From assembly GCA_947624015.1 (NCBI GenBank), contig CANQIA010000008.1, positions 1 through 64,000 on the forward strand: 64,000 nt of DNA. Direction: 5' to 3'. The notes below the pieces were generated by a model, which saw only the letters and a list, made by a program, of their open reading frames with translations, was not told where the DNA came from and ran no database searches. Made by a program: the position numbers and the translations under genes. This document shows, piece by piece, positions 8,451 through 17,032 of the stretch (the stretch's first letter is position 1; each line of letters begins with the position of its first letter). This stretch comes from an uncultured Clostridia bacterium. Its GTDB lineage: Bacteria; Bacillota; Clostridia; Lachnospirales; CAG-274.

Positions 8451-9167
8451 CCACCGGCTTAGCCGGTGGCTTGCACTGCCCCTATAAGGGGCTTTTACCG
8501 GTCAGCGCTTGTAAGCGCACCGAATTATCCGACTTACACACCACTTTTTCAAGCTGCTGCTAAAGCAGCTTTTTATTTGCTTTTGTCTACCGGCTTACCC
8601 GTAAACGGGTCTATGTATTCCTTCAATGTTATTTGATCATTTACTTTATCTTCTTCCAACTGATTTTTTATGTACTCCTGAATTTTTTTTGCATTTTTCC
8701 CTACGGTATCTACATAGTATCCTCTGCACCAAAAGTTCCTGTTTCCATATTTGTATTTCAAATTCGCATGCCTGTCAAATATTATCAGAGAACTTTTCCC
8801 TTTCAAATATCCCATTATTTCCGATACACTATATTTCGGCGGTATTCTTACCAACATATGTATATGATCCGGACAGCATTCTGCCTCTATTATCTCTACT
8901 TCTTTCCTTTCGCACAATTCTCTTAGTATTTTCCCTACATCTGCCTTTATTTGCCTATATATTATCTGCCTTCTGTATTTTGGCGCAAACACTATATGGT
9001 ACTTGCATTCCCATTTCGTATGTGCTAAACTATTTTTTGATGATTTATTCATCTTTTTACCTCCTATTCTTTTTGGTGTGCTGTCGAATTATCACCATAT
9101 TAGCATAGGAGGTCCTTCTTTTTCAACTTACAGCTAAAGCATTTTACTCTCACCTGCAGAGCAGGTG
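8451..9167 (-). mobile_element. IS200-type element (single tnpA), apparently complete
   Basis: A Y1 transposase gene is flanked by hairpins of the IS200/IS605 type. One end has CCACCGGC with GCCGGTGG (8451-8469) and the other CACCTGC with GCAGGTG (9151-9167). Additional hairpins lie inside the transposase-downstream end (GCCCC/GGGGC and GCGCTT/AAGCGC). No tnpB is present. Exact ends are uncertain because this family makes no target duplication. It sits between a plus-strand and a minus-strand gene. Confidence 0.75.
8573..9052 (-). CDS. tnpA: IS200/IS605-family transposase TnpA
   Basis: This 159-residue HUH-type single-strand transposase has the metal-binding motif DHIHMLV and the nucleophilic tyrosine in the GYYVDTVGKN segment. 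Its opening, SLAHTKWECKYHIVFAPKYRR, is diagnostic of IS200 TnpA. The reading frame is intact and full length, so the element may still be active. AGGAGG precedes the ATG at good spacing. Confidence 0.93.
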   Translation of the reverse strand: MNKSSKNSLAHTKWECKYHIVFAPKYRRQIIYRQIKADVGKILRELCERKEVEIIEAECCPDHIHMLVRIPPKYSVSEIMGYLKGKSSLIIFDRHANLKYKYGNRNFWCRGYYVDTVGKNAKKIQEYIKNQLEEDKVNDQITLKEYIDPFTGKPVDKSK

Positions 9168-9191
9168 GTTTATTTTTATTGTTGCACAATA

Positions 9192-9229
9192 AAATGCACC
9201 TGAAATCAATTTTTAGGTGCATTTTTTAT
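9192..9229. terminator. Hairpin at the end of the tcdA-side operon
   Basis: AAATGCACCT pairs with AGGTGCATTT around a 13-base loop, with T runs on either side. The minus-strand gene 9206-9673 stops inside the loop. It would terminate minus-strand transcription before the IS element. Confidence 0.5.
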
Positions 9230-9673
9230 AAGAGCATCAAATTCAGCCTCATTCACATCATAAGGAGCAAAGCATGTAAAGTCCTCTGTTTCCAGCATAT
9301 ATATGTTCCTTGTTTCGGAAAACCTAAGTTTTGCAGGCTTTAATATATTGTTTTTACCGTCATAGTACGCAAAACTGACATAGGAAATATTTTCATCCCC
9401 TTCAATGGGTATCGAGGAATTATACATGGAATAGTCTATATCCACAAATGAAAACATGGTCTCATCCCCTTGATATATTTTTATCTCAGGTATAAGAGTA
9501 TCCCTTTTAAGCAGATAATTATGCCTCCTTGCATTTAATGAAAATGTGTATTCCCCCTCTTCTCCCACAAGTCTTGCGGGGAATTCGGCATTTATCCTAT
9601 GGGGATAAGGGATAAAGTATAGCAGCAAAAATATTATCACAAAAACAATAAGTATTATCCTTATCTTTCTCAT
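9206..9673 (-). CDS. Hypothetical membrane-anchored protein
   Basis: I do not recognise this 155-residue protein. Residues 5-23 form one strongly hydrophobic N-terminal segment that would act as a signal anchor. The remaining ~130 residues look like an extracytoplasmic beta-rich domain without cysteines or known motifs. It starts three bases after the tcdA stop codon, so it is probably the last gene of the minus-strand molybdenum/xanthine run. There is no evidence linking it to that pathway. Confidence 0.6.
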   Translation of the reverse strand: MRKIRIILIVFVIIFLLLYFIPYPHRINAEFPARLVGEEGEYTFSLNARRHNYLLKRDTLIPEIKIYQGDETMFSFVDIDYSMYNSSIPIEGDENISYVSFAYYDGKNNILKPAKLRFSETRNIYMLETEDFTCFAPYDVNEAEFDALIKNAPKN

Positions 9674-9676
9674 TAT

Positions 9677-10408
9677 CTACACTCCCTGTCCTGCGCCGAT
9701 AACATCCTTTATGACCTCGCCTGCCATAATAAGCCCCGCAACCGACGGTACAAAGGCAGCGCTGCCGGGTATACTCCTCCCCCTATCGGATACTTCGTCC
9801 ATATCTTCGCCGTTATGAGGCTTAAGAGGTCTCTCCTTTGAGTAAACGACCTTAAGCTTGTCTATTCCCCTTTTCTTAAGCTCGTGACGCATAGTCCTTG
9901 CAAGAGGACACATGGATGTATCATAAATATCAGCAACCTCAAAGGCAGTGGGATCTATCTTATTCCCTGCGCCCATAGAGCTTATAACAGGTACGTTTGC
10001 CTTTTTTGCCTGCTCTATTATTTCCAGCTTTCCCGTAACGGTATCTATGGCGTCCACTACATAATCATATTGAGTGAAATCGAATTGGCTGGCGGTTTCC
10101 GGCAGAAAAAAAACATTGTATACATTAACGACAGCCCTTGGATTGATATCCAATATTCGTTCTTTGGCAACCTCCGTCTTATATCTGCCCACAGTACTTG
10201 TGAGAGCGATTATCTGTCTGTTTATATTGGTTTCGCATATCCTGTCATTATCGATCAGGTCTATCGTTCCCACTCCGCTTCTGGCAAGCGCCTCTGTTAC
10301 ATAGCCTCCCACACCGCCTATGCCGAAAACGGCGACCCTTGATAGCGCAAGTCTGTCCATGGCATCCCTTCCCAGAAGCATCTCTGTTCTTGAAAATATA
10401 TGCGGCAT
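9677..10408 (-). CDS. tcdA: tRNA threonylcarbamoyladenosine dehydratase TcdA
   Basis: This 243-residue E1-like (ThiF/MoeB fold) enzyme cyclises the t6A37 side chain of tRNA. It has the nucleotide-binding GIGGVGGYVTEALARSGVG, the NINRQI block, VDAIDTVTGKL and the SSMGAGNKIDPT block, the last two marking TcdA rather than MoeB or ThiF. It follows xpt by 17 bases in the molybdenum/selenium run. Because the cluster needs a sulfur carrier system, a MoeB role was considered, but the C-terminal blocks favour TcdA. Confidence 0.85.
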   Translation of the reverse strand: MPHIFSRTEMLLGRDAMDRLALSRVAVFGIGGVGGYVTEALARSGVGTIDLIDNDRICETNINRQIIALTSTVGRYKTEVAKERILDINPRAVVNVYNVFFLPETASQFDFTQYDYVVDAIDTVTGKLEIIEQAKKANVPVISSMGAGNKIDPTAFEVADIYDTSMCPLARTMRHELKKRGIDKLKVVYSKERPLKPHNGEDMDEVSDRGRSIPGSAAFVPSVAGLIMAGEVIKDVIGAGQGV

Positions 10409-10425
10409 TTATATCACTCCATTTA

Positions 10426-11013
10426 TTATATCGGCTGAGGAAGAAATTCAATAGTTCCGTTTTCGGGATCCATAGACTCTACTATTGCAAGGGATTCCAG
10501 TCTATAACCCAGATTTCTTATGATCTTGCCACCGTTCTGGAAGCCCTTTTCTATGGCAATGCCTATGCCTGCCACTTCCGCTCCCGCATCCTTTACTATT
10601 GAGATAAGTCCCTGTAAGGCGCAGCCGTTTGCAAGGAAGTCATCTATAATAAGTATCTTATCTTCCGGAGTAATAAGCTTCTTAGAGACAATTACCTGAT
10701 TTTTGCACTTATGGGTAAAGGATTCTACCTCAGCTATGTACATTTCGCCTTCAATATTTATGCTCTTTGACTTCTTGGCAAATACCACAGGCACATTGAA
10801 ATGCTGAGCAACCACACAAGCAATGCCTATGCCCGAAGCCTCTATTGTTATTATCTTGTTTATTTCCACATCTTTAAAACGTTTCTTGAACTCTTTTCCC
10901 ATTTCGTTGAAAAGCTCGATATCCATTTGATGATTGAGAAAACGGTCAACCTTTAAAACATTGCCCTTTTCGACTACGCCCTGTTCCACTATTTTTTTCT
11001 CCAGGAAATTCAT
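10426..11013 (-). CDS. xpt: Xanthine phosphoribosyltransferase
   Basis: This 195-residue enzyme converts xanthine and PRPP to XMP. The PRPP-binding loop ILIIDDFLANG, followed by LISIVKDAGA, is the signature of Xpt, and the N-terminal VLKVDRFLNHQMD also matches B. subtilis Xpt. The ATG at 11013 has AAAGGA upstream. It lies in the xanthine dehydrogenase maturation cluster, between an XdhC-like gene and tcdA, so the cell can either salvage or oxidise xanthine. Only 60 bases separate it from the preceding gene, with no room for a purine riboswitch. Confidence 0.92.
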   Translation of the reverse strand: MNFLEKKIVEQGVVEKGNVLKVDRFLNHQMDIELFNEMGKEFKKRFKDVEINKIITIEASGIGIACVVAQHFNVPVVFAKKSKSINIEGEMYIAEVESFTHKCKNQVIVSKKLITPEDKILIIDDFLANGCALQGLISIVKDAGAEVAGIGIAIEKGFQNGGKIIRNLGYRLESLAIVESMDPENGTIEFLPQPI

Positions 11014-11073
11014 AAAATACAATCCTTTCTTTGGTTTTTTCTACATTTTACACCATATATGTACGGTTTTCAA

Positions 11074-11991
11074 TTATTTTTTTATTTTTTCCGCCCGTAC
11101 TTTAATAAGCTGAGCGCAAATGCTGATCGCTATTTCTTCCGGGGTTCTGCTTCCTATATCAATTCCTATGGGAGTCACTACCCTTTTAAGCTGAGCTTCT
11201 TCTATACCCTCGTCAATAAGAATACTGTTTATATATTCCGTCTTGGCTCTGCTGCCTACAACTCCGATATAACAAGCATCGGTGCCAAGGGCAAATCTTT
11301 CGCATTCCAGATCTCCCATATGTCCTCTTGTCATTATGACTATATAATCCTTTTCATTTATTTTCAAATCTATATTTTTGTAATCCATTGCCAACACCTT
11401 ATATGCATTCGGAAAATATCTGCTGTCGGCAAATTCCTCTCTGTCATCTATTACCGTTACATTAAATCCCGTATGGGTAAGAAGCGGTACCGTTTCTTTG
11501 GAAAGATGACCTCCGCCGAAAACATATACCATACCATCGTAATTAAATTTTCTGTAATAGTTTTTTTCATCTGTAAAAGTATATTCGTATCTGTCTATAT
11601 CATAGTCGATATTTGCCTCTCCGCCTTCAAGAGGTATTACCAGCCAATAGGGGCTTCCGCTCTTTTGGGCTTCTATCCCCTTTTGTCCTATATCCCCTTG
11701 GATACAGGCAAAGAACATCTTTACGCTTCCTCCGCACACGGTGCCTATGTCGTATGTGTCAAATCGGCATATGGTATTTTTCTTTTCTCTCAAAAGCTCC
11801 ATTGCCTTTAACTCTGCCATATATTCAAGTTTGCCGCCGCCTACGGTACCGAATATCCTGCCCTCGTTCCCTACCAGCATATAAGCTCCGACCTTGCCCG
11901 GAACGGAGCCTTCCGTGTCTGTTACGGCAACAAACATTGTATTTTTGTTTTTTTCCGCTCTTTCATTAAGTATTTCAAATATCTTTACCAT
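11074..11991 (-). CDS. XdhC/CoxI-family molybdenum hydroxylase maturation protein
   Basis: The 305-residue protein combines an N-terminal XdhC/CoxI domain (FVAVTDTEGSVPGKVGAYML, GTVGGGKLE) with a C-terminal Rossmann-type domain beginning VYVFGGGHLSKE near residue 155 and a third conserved block VVTPIGIDIGSRTPEEIAISI. Family members bind and sulfurate, or here perhaps selenate, the molybdenum cofactor before insertion into the hydroxylase. It overlaps yqeB by 17 bases. In this cluster the cargo is probably the cytosine-dinucleotide cofactor made by the MocA domain, which is an inference. Confidence 0.88.
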   Translation of the reverse strand: MVKIFEILNERAEKNKNTMFVAVTDTEGSVPGKVGAYMLVGNEGRIFGTVGGGKLEYMAELKAMELLREKKNTICRFDTYDIGTVCGGSVKMFFACIQGDIGQKGIEAQKSGSPYWLVIPLEGGEANIDYDIDRYEYTFTDEKNYYRKFNYDGMVYVFGGGHLSKETVPLLTHTGFNVTVIDDREEFADSRYFPNAYKVLAMDYKNIDLKINEKDYIVIMTRGHMGDLECERFALGTDACYIGVVGSRAKTEYINSILIDEGIEEAQLKRVVTPIGIDIGSRTPEEIAISICAQLIKVRAEKIKK

Positions 11992-12790
11992 TCATATTCA
12001 CCATATATCCGCACACAAGCGTCAATACGCTGCCGCCTATACACCTTGCCTTGTCTGATATCGTAAAGCAATTTTTAAGCTCCTCCCATCTCGGATCTAT
12101 ATCGGCAATTTTAAGTCCCGGGGCTACAATATAACCATCTCTTATCATGCCCCTTATGATACCGTCTATGGACGCATAGACCTCTGTGCCGTCTACCAAA
12201 GCTATCACATCGCCTTTTTTAACATAGCTGCCTATTTTTTTTACGGCAGTCAGTATACCGTCTTTGGGAGAATGTATCACTCTTTGACTTGTAAATCCGC
12301 CTATATTTCCGGGTATGCCCGTATTTGACGCCGCAGTACCCTCTGATATTATCCTGCCAAGGTCGTGACCTCTTTGAGTTTCTATTACATAGCCAACGTC
12401 TTTACTTGCCTCAAAGCCCGGTCCCAAAGCTATTGTCATATCAGCCATATCTATTTTAGTTCCCAAATTCCTTTTTGCAAGTATACCGTCTACAAGAATA
12501 TGGGGCTTTATATTTAAAAGAGAGGATGCGTCTTCATCTATAAGAACGGGAACATCTCCCTTTTTTAATATTTCAAAAGCCATTTCAATGCTTTCGGCTT
12601 TGACCCCTCTCATGCCTTCAATTATCTTTTCATTGTCGTATACCGCCTCGCAAACAGCCACTTGGCGCCTTATAGCGGAAGGTCTTTCACTTTCAAGCAC
12701 TATCACATCAAACCCTGATGACCACAGGCAATATATTGTACCTGTGGCTATATCTCCTCCTCCTCTTACAACGATAAGCGGTTTTTTCAT
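11975..12790 (-). CDS. yqeB: YqeB/EF2563-family selenium-dependent molybdenum hydroxylase maturation protein
   Basis: This 271-residue protein starts with a Rossmann-like RGGGDIATG motif and ends with a biotinyl-like beta region (GILTAVKKIGSYVKKGDVIALVDG). It matches the YqeB family that co-occurs with SelD, YqeC and selenium-dependent molybdenum hydroxylases, described by Haft and Self. Its biochemical step is not established; a role in cofactor selenation or insertion is inferred from gene neighbourhood. It overlaps the downstream XdhC-like gene and lies 11 bases after the DUF3343 gene. Confidence 0.88.
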   Translation of the reverse strand: MKKPLIVVRGGGDIATGTIYCLWSSGFDVIVLESERPSAIRRQVAVCEAVYDNEKIIEGMRGVKAESIEMAFEILKKGDVPVLIDEDASSLLNIKPHILVDGILAKRNLGTKIDMADMTIALGPGFEASKDVGYVIETQRGHDLGRIISEGTAASNTGIPGNIGGFTSQRVIHSPKDGILTAVKKIGSYVKKGDVIALVDGTEVYASIDGIIRGMIRDGYIVAPGLKIADIDPRWEELKNCFTISDKARCIGGSVLTLVCGYMVNMNGKDI

Positions 12791-12801
12791 AGTTATTCTC
12801 C

Positions 12802-13026
12802 TTACATTTCAAGAGTAAATATACCCTCGAAGCCTGTTATTTTATCGGAATATTTCTCATATTCCTCCTCGGTCATACGCCATGCCAGACCGCAGCCTGC
12901 AGATATCCTGACAGGAAGAGGTATTATCCTGCCGGGTATTTTTTCGACCATGGATCTTTTTTCAAAGGCAAAAGCGTCGGTGGTTTTGCCGAAAGTGATT
13001 ATGCGATACAGCTTTTTCTCTCTCAT
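12802..13026 (-). CDS. DUF3343 small protein (candidate Se/S carrier)
   Basis: This 74-residue protein belongs to the small DUF3343 family found in selenium-dependent molybdenum hydroxylase clusters. Its core reads VRISAGCGLAWRM, with the single cysteine Cys51 following a glycine turn, a layout proposed for a sulfur or selenium carrier. It overlaps the stop of the cysteine desulfurase gene by four bases, implying coupled translation and stoichiometric use. The carrier role is inferred from family descriptions and context. Confidence 0.8.
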   Translation of the reverse strand: MREKKLYRIITFGKTTDAFAFEKRSMVEKIPGRIIPLPVRISAGCGLAWRMTEEEYEKYSDKITGFEGIFTLEM

Positions 13027-14144
13027 AATTCAGATAGTTCCTTAAGGGCTTCTATGCCCCTGTCAATTTCTTCCTCGGTATTGTAATACGAAAAGCTGAA
13101 ACGAACAGCCCCGATCTTATGGGTGCCGAGAGCCTTATGCATAAGAGGCGCACAGTGAACGCCGGCTCTTGTGCATATTCCGTGATCTGTCCACAGCCTG
13201 TCGCACAATTCATCGGATGTCATATTTTTAATATTCAATGTTACAACAGGCGTTCTTTCATCGGCATTAATATCGCCGTATATATTGATATTATCAATAT
13301 TACTTACGCCCTTTATAAAACGATCCGAAAGTCTTTTTTTCTTTTCGTATATATTTTGTATGCCCGTCTCTTCAATAAACTTAACAGCAGCGTTAAGTCC
13401 CGCTATGCCGTGGCAGTTGAGGGTACCCGCTTCAAGAGCCTCGGGCATTTCCGAGGGATGCTTTTTATCGAAGCTGTGAATACCGCTTCCTCCTGTCCTC
13501 AAGGGTCTTGTTTCAATGCCTTCTCTTATGAATATGCCTCCCGTTCCCTGGGGACCCATAAGTGCTTTATGCCCTGTAAAGCAGAGTATATCTATATTTG
13601 TATCCTCAACATTTATATCTATACAGCCTGCTGTCTGAGCTGCGTCCACAACAAGAAGAACATTGCCGTCACGGGCAATTTCCGATAATCTTTTTAAATT
13701 TGCAACATTTCCCGTAACATTGGAGCCATGGCAAACAAATATTGCCTTTGTATTCTTTTTGATCACTATGGAATCATAATCTATACGCCCGTATCTGTCG
13801 GACCTCAGTATACTAAGGTCGGCACCGCTTGAATAAAGGGGTCTTAATACGGAATTATGTTCGTTATCCGTTGTAATGATATGATCTCCCTTATCCACAA
13901 CAGATTTTACAGCCATGTTTAAAGCGTCTGTCCCATTAAGAGTAAAGGCTATCCTTGAAGGATCGCTTATGCCAAAGAGTCGGGCAAGCCTTACCCTTGT
14001 ATCATATACCAGCCTTGAAGCCTCAAGACTCGGCTCATAAGCTCCTCTTGAAGGATTGCCCATTGTGTCGAAGGCATTATATACGGCATCTTTTACACAT
14101 AAAGGTTTTTGCAGCGTGGTTGCGGCATTGTCAAAATATATCAT
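13023..14144 (-). CDS. Cysteine desulfurase-family protein of the SelD cluster
   Basis: This 373-residue PLP enzyme of class V has the internal-aldimine lysine Lys193 (CFTGHKALMGPQG) and the catalytic Cys331 in RAGVHCAP. It belongs to the EF2568-type subgroup that sits beside selD, yedF and yqeB. It probably supplies sulfur or selenium (selenocysteine lyase-like) for SelD and hydroxylase maturation. It overlaps yedF by four bases upstream and the DUF3343 gene downstream. General Fe-S cluster assembly is less likely because no iscU or sufU is adjacent. Confidence 0.88.
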   Translation of the reverse strand: MIYFDNAATTLQKPLCVKDAVYNAFDTMGNPSRGAYEPSLEASRLVYDTRVRLARLFGISDPSRIAFTLNGTDALNMAVKSVVDKGDHIITTDNEHNSVLRPLYSSGADLSILRSDRYGRIDYDSIVIKKNTKAIFVCHGSNVTGNVANLKRLSEIARDGNVLLVVDAAQTAGCIDINVEDTNIDILCFTGHKALMGPQGTGGIFIREGIETRPLRTGGSGIHSFDKKHPSEMPEALEAGTLNCHGIAGLNAAVKFIEETGIQNIYEKKKRLSDRFIKGVSNIDNINIYGDINADERTPVVTLNIKNMTSDELCDRLWTDHGICTRAGVHCAPLMHKALGTHKIGAVRFSFSYYNTEEEIDRGIEALKELSEL

Positions 14145-14743
14145 GGCTTTATAATAAGATCCGCTTCCAACATTTTTTCGGCTATGGCGTACATATTTGA
14201 AACGCTGCCTACCTTGAGCTTATCGCTGAGATTGTAGTGATTAAGACAGGTGCCGCATGTCATTATCTCAACGCCGCAGGCTTCAAGAGATCTTATATCT
14301 TCCAGCGCAGGCGAGCTTTCGCAGGTCAGTCTTGCGCCTCCGTTGTAAAATATCATTGCGGAGGGAAGCTCATCCTGTTGTGTGAGAGCAAATATAAACG
14401 CCTTCATAAGAGCAGCTCCCAGTTCGTCATCGCCCTTTCCCATACAGTAGGAAGAAATAACGACAAGCTTATTTCCTCTGCTGTCGGGAGCGCATACTGT
14501 TTTTGTATTTTCCTCGGCGGATATATCGCCTACCGTCATAACTACTCTGTACTTTCCCTCTTCAATTTTCTCCGAAAAAACGCCATAGCCCTTTTGATTT
14601 GCCATTTTGGTCAGATTCTGTACGGCTATTTCATTATCCACAAGGGTCTCTACCTGTCCGTTACCCTTTAATTCTTTTATCGCATTCTTTGTCTTAACGA
14701 CCGGTATGGGACAAGGATCCCCCATAGCATTTACTTTTATCAC
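14141..14743 (-). CDS. yedF: Selenium metabolism protein YedF (TusA-like plus DsrE-like)
   Basis: The 200-residue protein has an N-terminal TusA/SirA domain with the CPxP motif at Cys11 (GDPCPIPVVKTK) and a C-terminal DsrE/F-like domain with the conserved cysteines in SLEACGVEIMTCGTC. This two-domain form is the selenium-associated YedF found beside selD. TusA-type cysteines relay persulfide or perselenide. It lies two bases after selD and overlaps the desulfurase start, consistent with a relay desulfurase-YedF-SelD. Confidence 0.9.
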   Translation of the reverse strand: MIKVNAMGDPCPIPVVKTKNAIKELKGNGQVETLVDNEIAVQNLTKMANQKGYGVFSEKIEEGKYRVVMTVGDISAEENTKTVCAPDSRGNKLVVISSYCMGKGDDELGAALMKAFIFALTQQDELPSAMIFYNGGARLTCESSPALEDIRSLEACGVEIMTCGTCLNHYNLSDKLKVGSVSNMYAIAEKMLEADLIIKP

Positions 14744-14745
14744 GT

Positions 14746-15777
14746 CTATTCTCCTTTAACAATTATTTCTGTATTACTTTTTTCCGTAAACCTGCCGACT
14801 ATTTGGGCAGGCATATTTTTAGATCTCATTTCGCTTACCATATTTTCGGCTTCCGTTTCGGGCAGCGCGATCAGAAGTCCCCCTGAGGTCTGAGGATCAA
14901 ACAATATCTCCTCCATTGCAAAGCTTACGTTTTCAAAGCGCACATTTTCTCCCACGAAATTTCTGTTTCTCTGTCCCGCAGCCGTAAGCAAAAATTCCTC
15001 GGCGTAATTTTTTGCCTCTGAAATATAGGGTATACTGTCTGCAAACACCAGACATGAAAGCCTGTTATCAAGCATTTCGTGAAGGTGACCCAAAAAGCTG
15101 AAGCCTGTTACATCGGTACATGCGTGAACATTGTATTTACGGCAAATTTCGGCAGCGTATTTATTGAGCGTTACCATAGAGTCAATAGCTTCGGACATAG
15201 CTTTTTTTGAAGCCTCGCCTACTCTGTTTGCGGTACATACTATGCCTACGCCTAATTTTTTTGTAAGCACAAGCACGTCTCCCGACTTGCCGCCGTTGTT
15301 TTTATATATTTTACGAGGATCTACCGTTCCCATAACGGAAAGACCGTATTTCACATCATTGTCGGCTATGGAATGACCGCCTGCAAGTATTCCTCCCGCT
15401 TCGATCACCTTTTCAGAGCCGCCTCTCATTATTTCGCCCAATATATTCAGATCCATATTTTCGGGAAAACACACTATATTAAGAGCAGTCTTTACAACAC
15501 CGCCCATAGCGTATATATCGCTTAACGCATTTGCCGCAGCTATTTTACCGAATGTATAAGGATCCTCCACCATAGGCGGGAAAAAATCCAGAGTCTGGAC
15601 AAAAGCCATATCCTCGGAAATCTTATATACCGCCGCATCGTCTCTGCTGTCGTAGCCTACAAGCAGAGCTTCGTCAAAAGGAGCCTTGGGCAGCTTTTCC
15701 AGTACCCTTAAAAGTACTCCCGCTCCCAACTTTGCGGTACATCCTCCGCCCTTGCAAAATTCTATTTTATCAGCCAT
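14746..15777 (-). CDS. selD: Selenophosphate synthase SelD
   Basis: This 343-residue enzyme makes selenophosphate from selenide and ATP. Near the N-terminus it has Cys8 and Cys13 with Lys16 ([12 protein letters not shown]), a cysteine rather than selenocysteine form. Later blocks [31 protein letters not shown] and [13 protein letters not shown] match SelD. I chose the ATG at 15777, which overlaps the mocA-yqeC stop by eight bases; the upstream alternative adds eight poorly matching residues. No selA, selB or tRNA-Sec is visible here, so this SelD may serve the labile selenium cofactor of the hydroxylase. Confidence 0.93.
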   Translation of the reverse strand: MADKIEFCKGGGCTAKLGAGVLLRVLEKLPKAPFDEALLVGYDSRDDAAVYKISEDMAFVQTLDFFPPMVEDPYTFGKIAAANALSDIYAMGGVVKTALNIVCFPENMDLNILGEIMRGGSEKVIEAGGILAGGHSIADNDVKYGLSVMGTVDPRKIYKNNGGKSGDVLVLTKKLGVGIVCTANRVGEASKKAMSEAIDSMVTLNKYAAEICRKYNVHACTDVTGFSFLGHLHEMLDNRLSCLVFADSIPYISEAKNYAEEFLLTAAGQRNRNFVGENVRFENVSFAMEEILFDPQTSGGLLIALPETEAENMVSEMRSKNMPAQIVGRFTEKSNTEIIVKGE

Positions 15778-17032
15778 AAACCACACCGCCTGTATTTTCA
15801 ATAAGATATACGCTGTCCTTTAAGGAGCAGATAAATGATTTTATACCCCTTTTGCCCAGTATCTCCTTTATTTCTCTGCCCTTTGCTCTCAACCCGGGAG
15901 TATCGCACTTGTTGATAACAGCATAATATTTTTTATCTCCTATATTTTTCATGGTGCCCTTCGGCGATGAGAGTATCTCTGCAATATCCGAAGTTGTAAG
16001 TATGTGATCTTCGTCAACGCCCAAAAGAGCAGCGGCTCTTTCACTTCCGTAACATACGTCCTTTAATTTCTTTCCGAGAGAATCTATACCTATAACGCCT
16101 ATTACCATATTGCTTTCATCAAGTATAACAGGCTCATGGTCATAGGGTACCTTACAGGGCATTCCCCTTGAACCGTCAGCCTCCACAACGGCAACATCCG
16201 CCATAGCTATATATTTCTCAATATTATCGGGTCTTGAAAGCTTGTTGTCTCGGCAAGGCTTACCCATTACCGCTATGCCGCCTCTGCCCCATATTTTGTG
16301 AAGCTGCTCCTCATCTGCCGCATACTTATATCTTTCGGGCTTATAAATATGAGTGGTAGTAGTCATAAGCACGTTCATATTGTTCTCGCTGTACATTTTG
16401 GCAAGGCAATACATAAGCGATGTTTTACCGCCTGCGCCAACAATGGAAATAACAAAATTCTTTTGATCAATATCCATAAGCTCGGCGCCGTTTTCGCATC
16501 CGTAAAAATATACATCCTCAATATTCTTATTAATAATAGACTTACCGCCCTTATCTCCCTGTATAAGCTCTAATTCCTTACGCCACAGGGGAGCAAATAT
16601 ACATGGATTGCATATTTCATTCTCAGACGATCTTACTGCGCCAAGGGTCTTGCCCGATGCCAAAAAGCCTGCCGTAAATCCTATAAGAGTATCTATGGTA
16701 AGCCACGGCTGATCGCATACCATAAACATAAGCGCATTTTCTCTGCCGCTTGCCTTTATGCCCTCATGTATTGATGCAGAAATACCCTCCCGAGAGTGTG
16801 AATTGTAAATATATTTCACATTATCATACCCTGCGCATATTTTCTCTATCTCGTCAAACCTGGAAACAACAAAAATATTATCGATAACATCCTTGAGCTT
16901 ATTCCTCATATCCACCGCATTTTCAAGGGCATAGGTAAAAACAGGCTTATCGTTTAGCATATGAAGAAGCTTATTTTCTTTGCCGTATCTTTTGCTTGCT
17001 CCCGAAGCCATAAGTATGATATCAATCTTCAT
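15770..17032 (-). CDS. MocA cytidylyltransferase-YqeC fusion protein
   Basis: Residues 1-190 are a MobA/MocA-like nucleotidyltransferase: the N-terminal loop [17 protein letters not shown] replaces the usual LAAGxSxRMGxxK, and CDQPW carries the metal-binding aspartate. MocA makes molybdopterin cytosine dinucleotide. Residues 190-420 match YqeC, a P-loop protein ([12 protein letters not shown]203) with [13 protein letters not shown] and INKCD, always tied to selenium-dependent hydroxylases. The two are normally separate genes; here they are one 420-residue chain with no stop. It lies between xdhA and selD with overlaps at both ends. Confidence 0.88.
   Translation of the reverse strand: MKIDIILMASGASKRYGKENKLLHMLNDKPVFTYALENAVDMRNKLKDVIDNIFVVSRFDEIEKICAGYDNVKYIYNSHSREGISASIHEGIKASGRENALMFMVCDQPWLTIDTLIGFTAGFLASGKTLGAVRSSENEICNPCIFAPLWRKELELIQGDKGGKSIINKNIEDVYFYGCENGAELMDIDQKNFVISIVGAGGKTSLMYCLAKMYSENNMNVLMTTTTHIYKPERYKYAADEEQLHKIWGRGGIAVMGKPCRDNKLSRPDNIEKYIAMADVAVVEADGSRGMPCKVPYDHEPVILDESNMVIGVIGIDSLGKKLKDVCYGSERAAALLGVDEDHILTTSDIAEILSSPKGTMKNIGDKKYYAVINKCDTPGLRAKGREIKEILGKRGIKSFICSLKDSVYLIENTGGVVYG

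Noticed and set aside
8451-8570. Stem-loop series beside tnpA as a separate small RNA gene
   Set aside because: The hairpins are at the end of an IS200-type element, where such structures serve transposition or block read-through.
9677-10408. Reading TcdA as MoeB for molybdopterin synthase activation
   Set aside because: The SSMGAGNKIDPT block and the C-terminal region match TcdA, and no MoaD is adjacent.
10980-11073. Purine riboswitch before xpt or the xanthine permease
   Set aside because: The gaps are 60 bases (xpt) and a leader of about 30 bases (permease). Neither has the conserved core or room for the three-way junction.
11059-11811. A 250-residue plus-strand open frame opposite the XdhC-like gene
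   Set aside because: It lies antisense to a well-supported gene, has no RBS and its sequence is low-complexity Tyr/Ile/Ser typical of a reverse-strand shadow.
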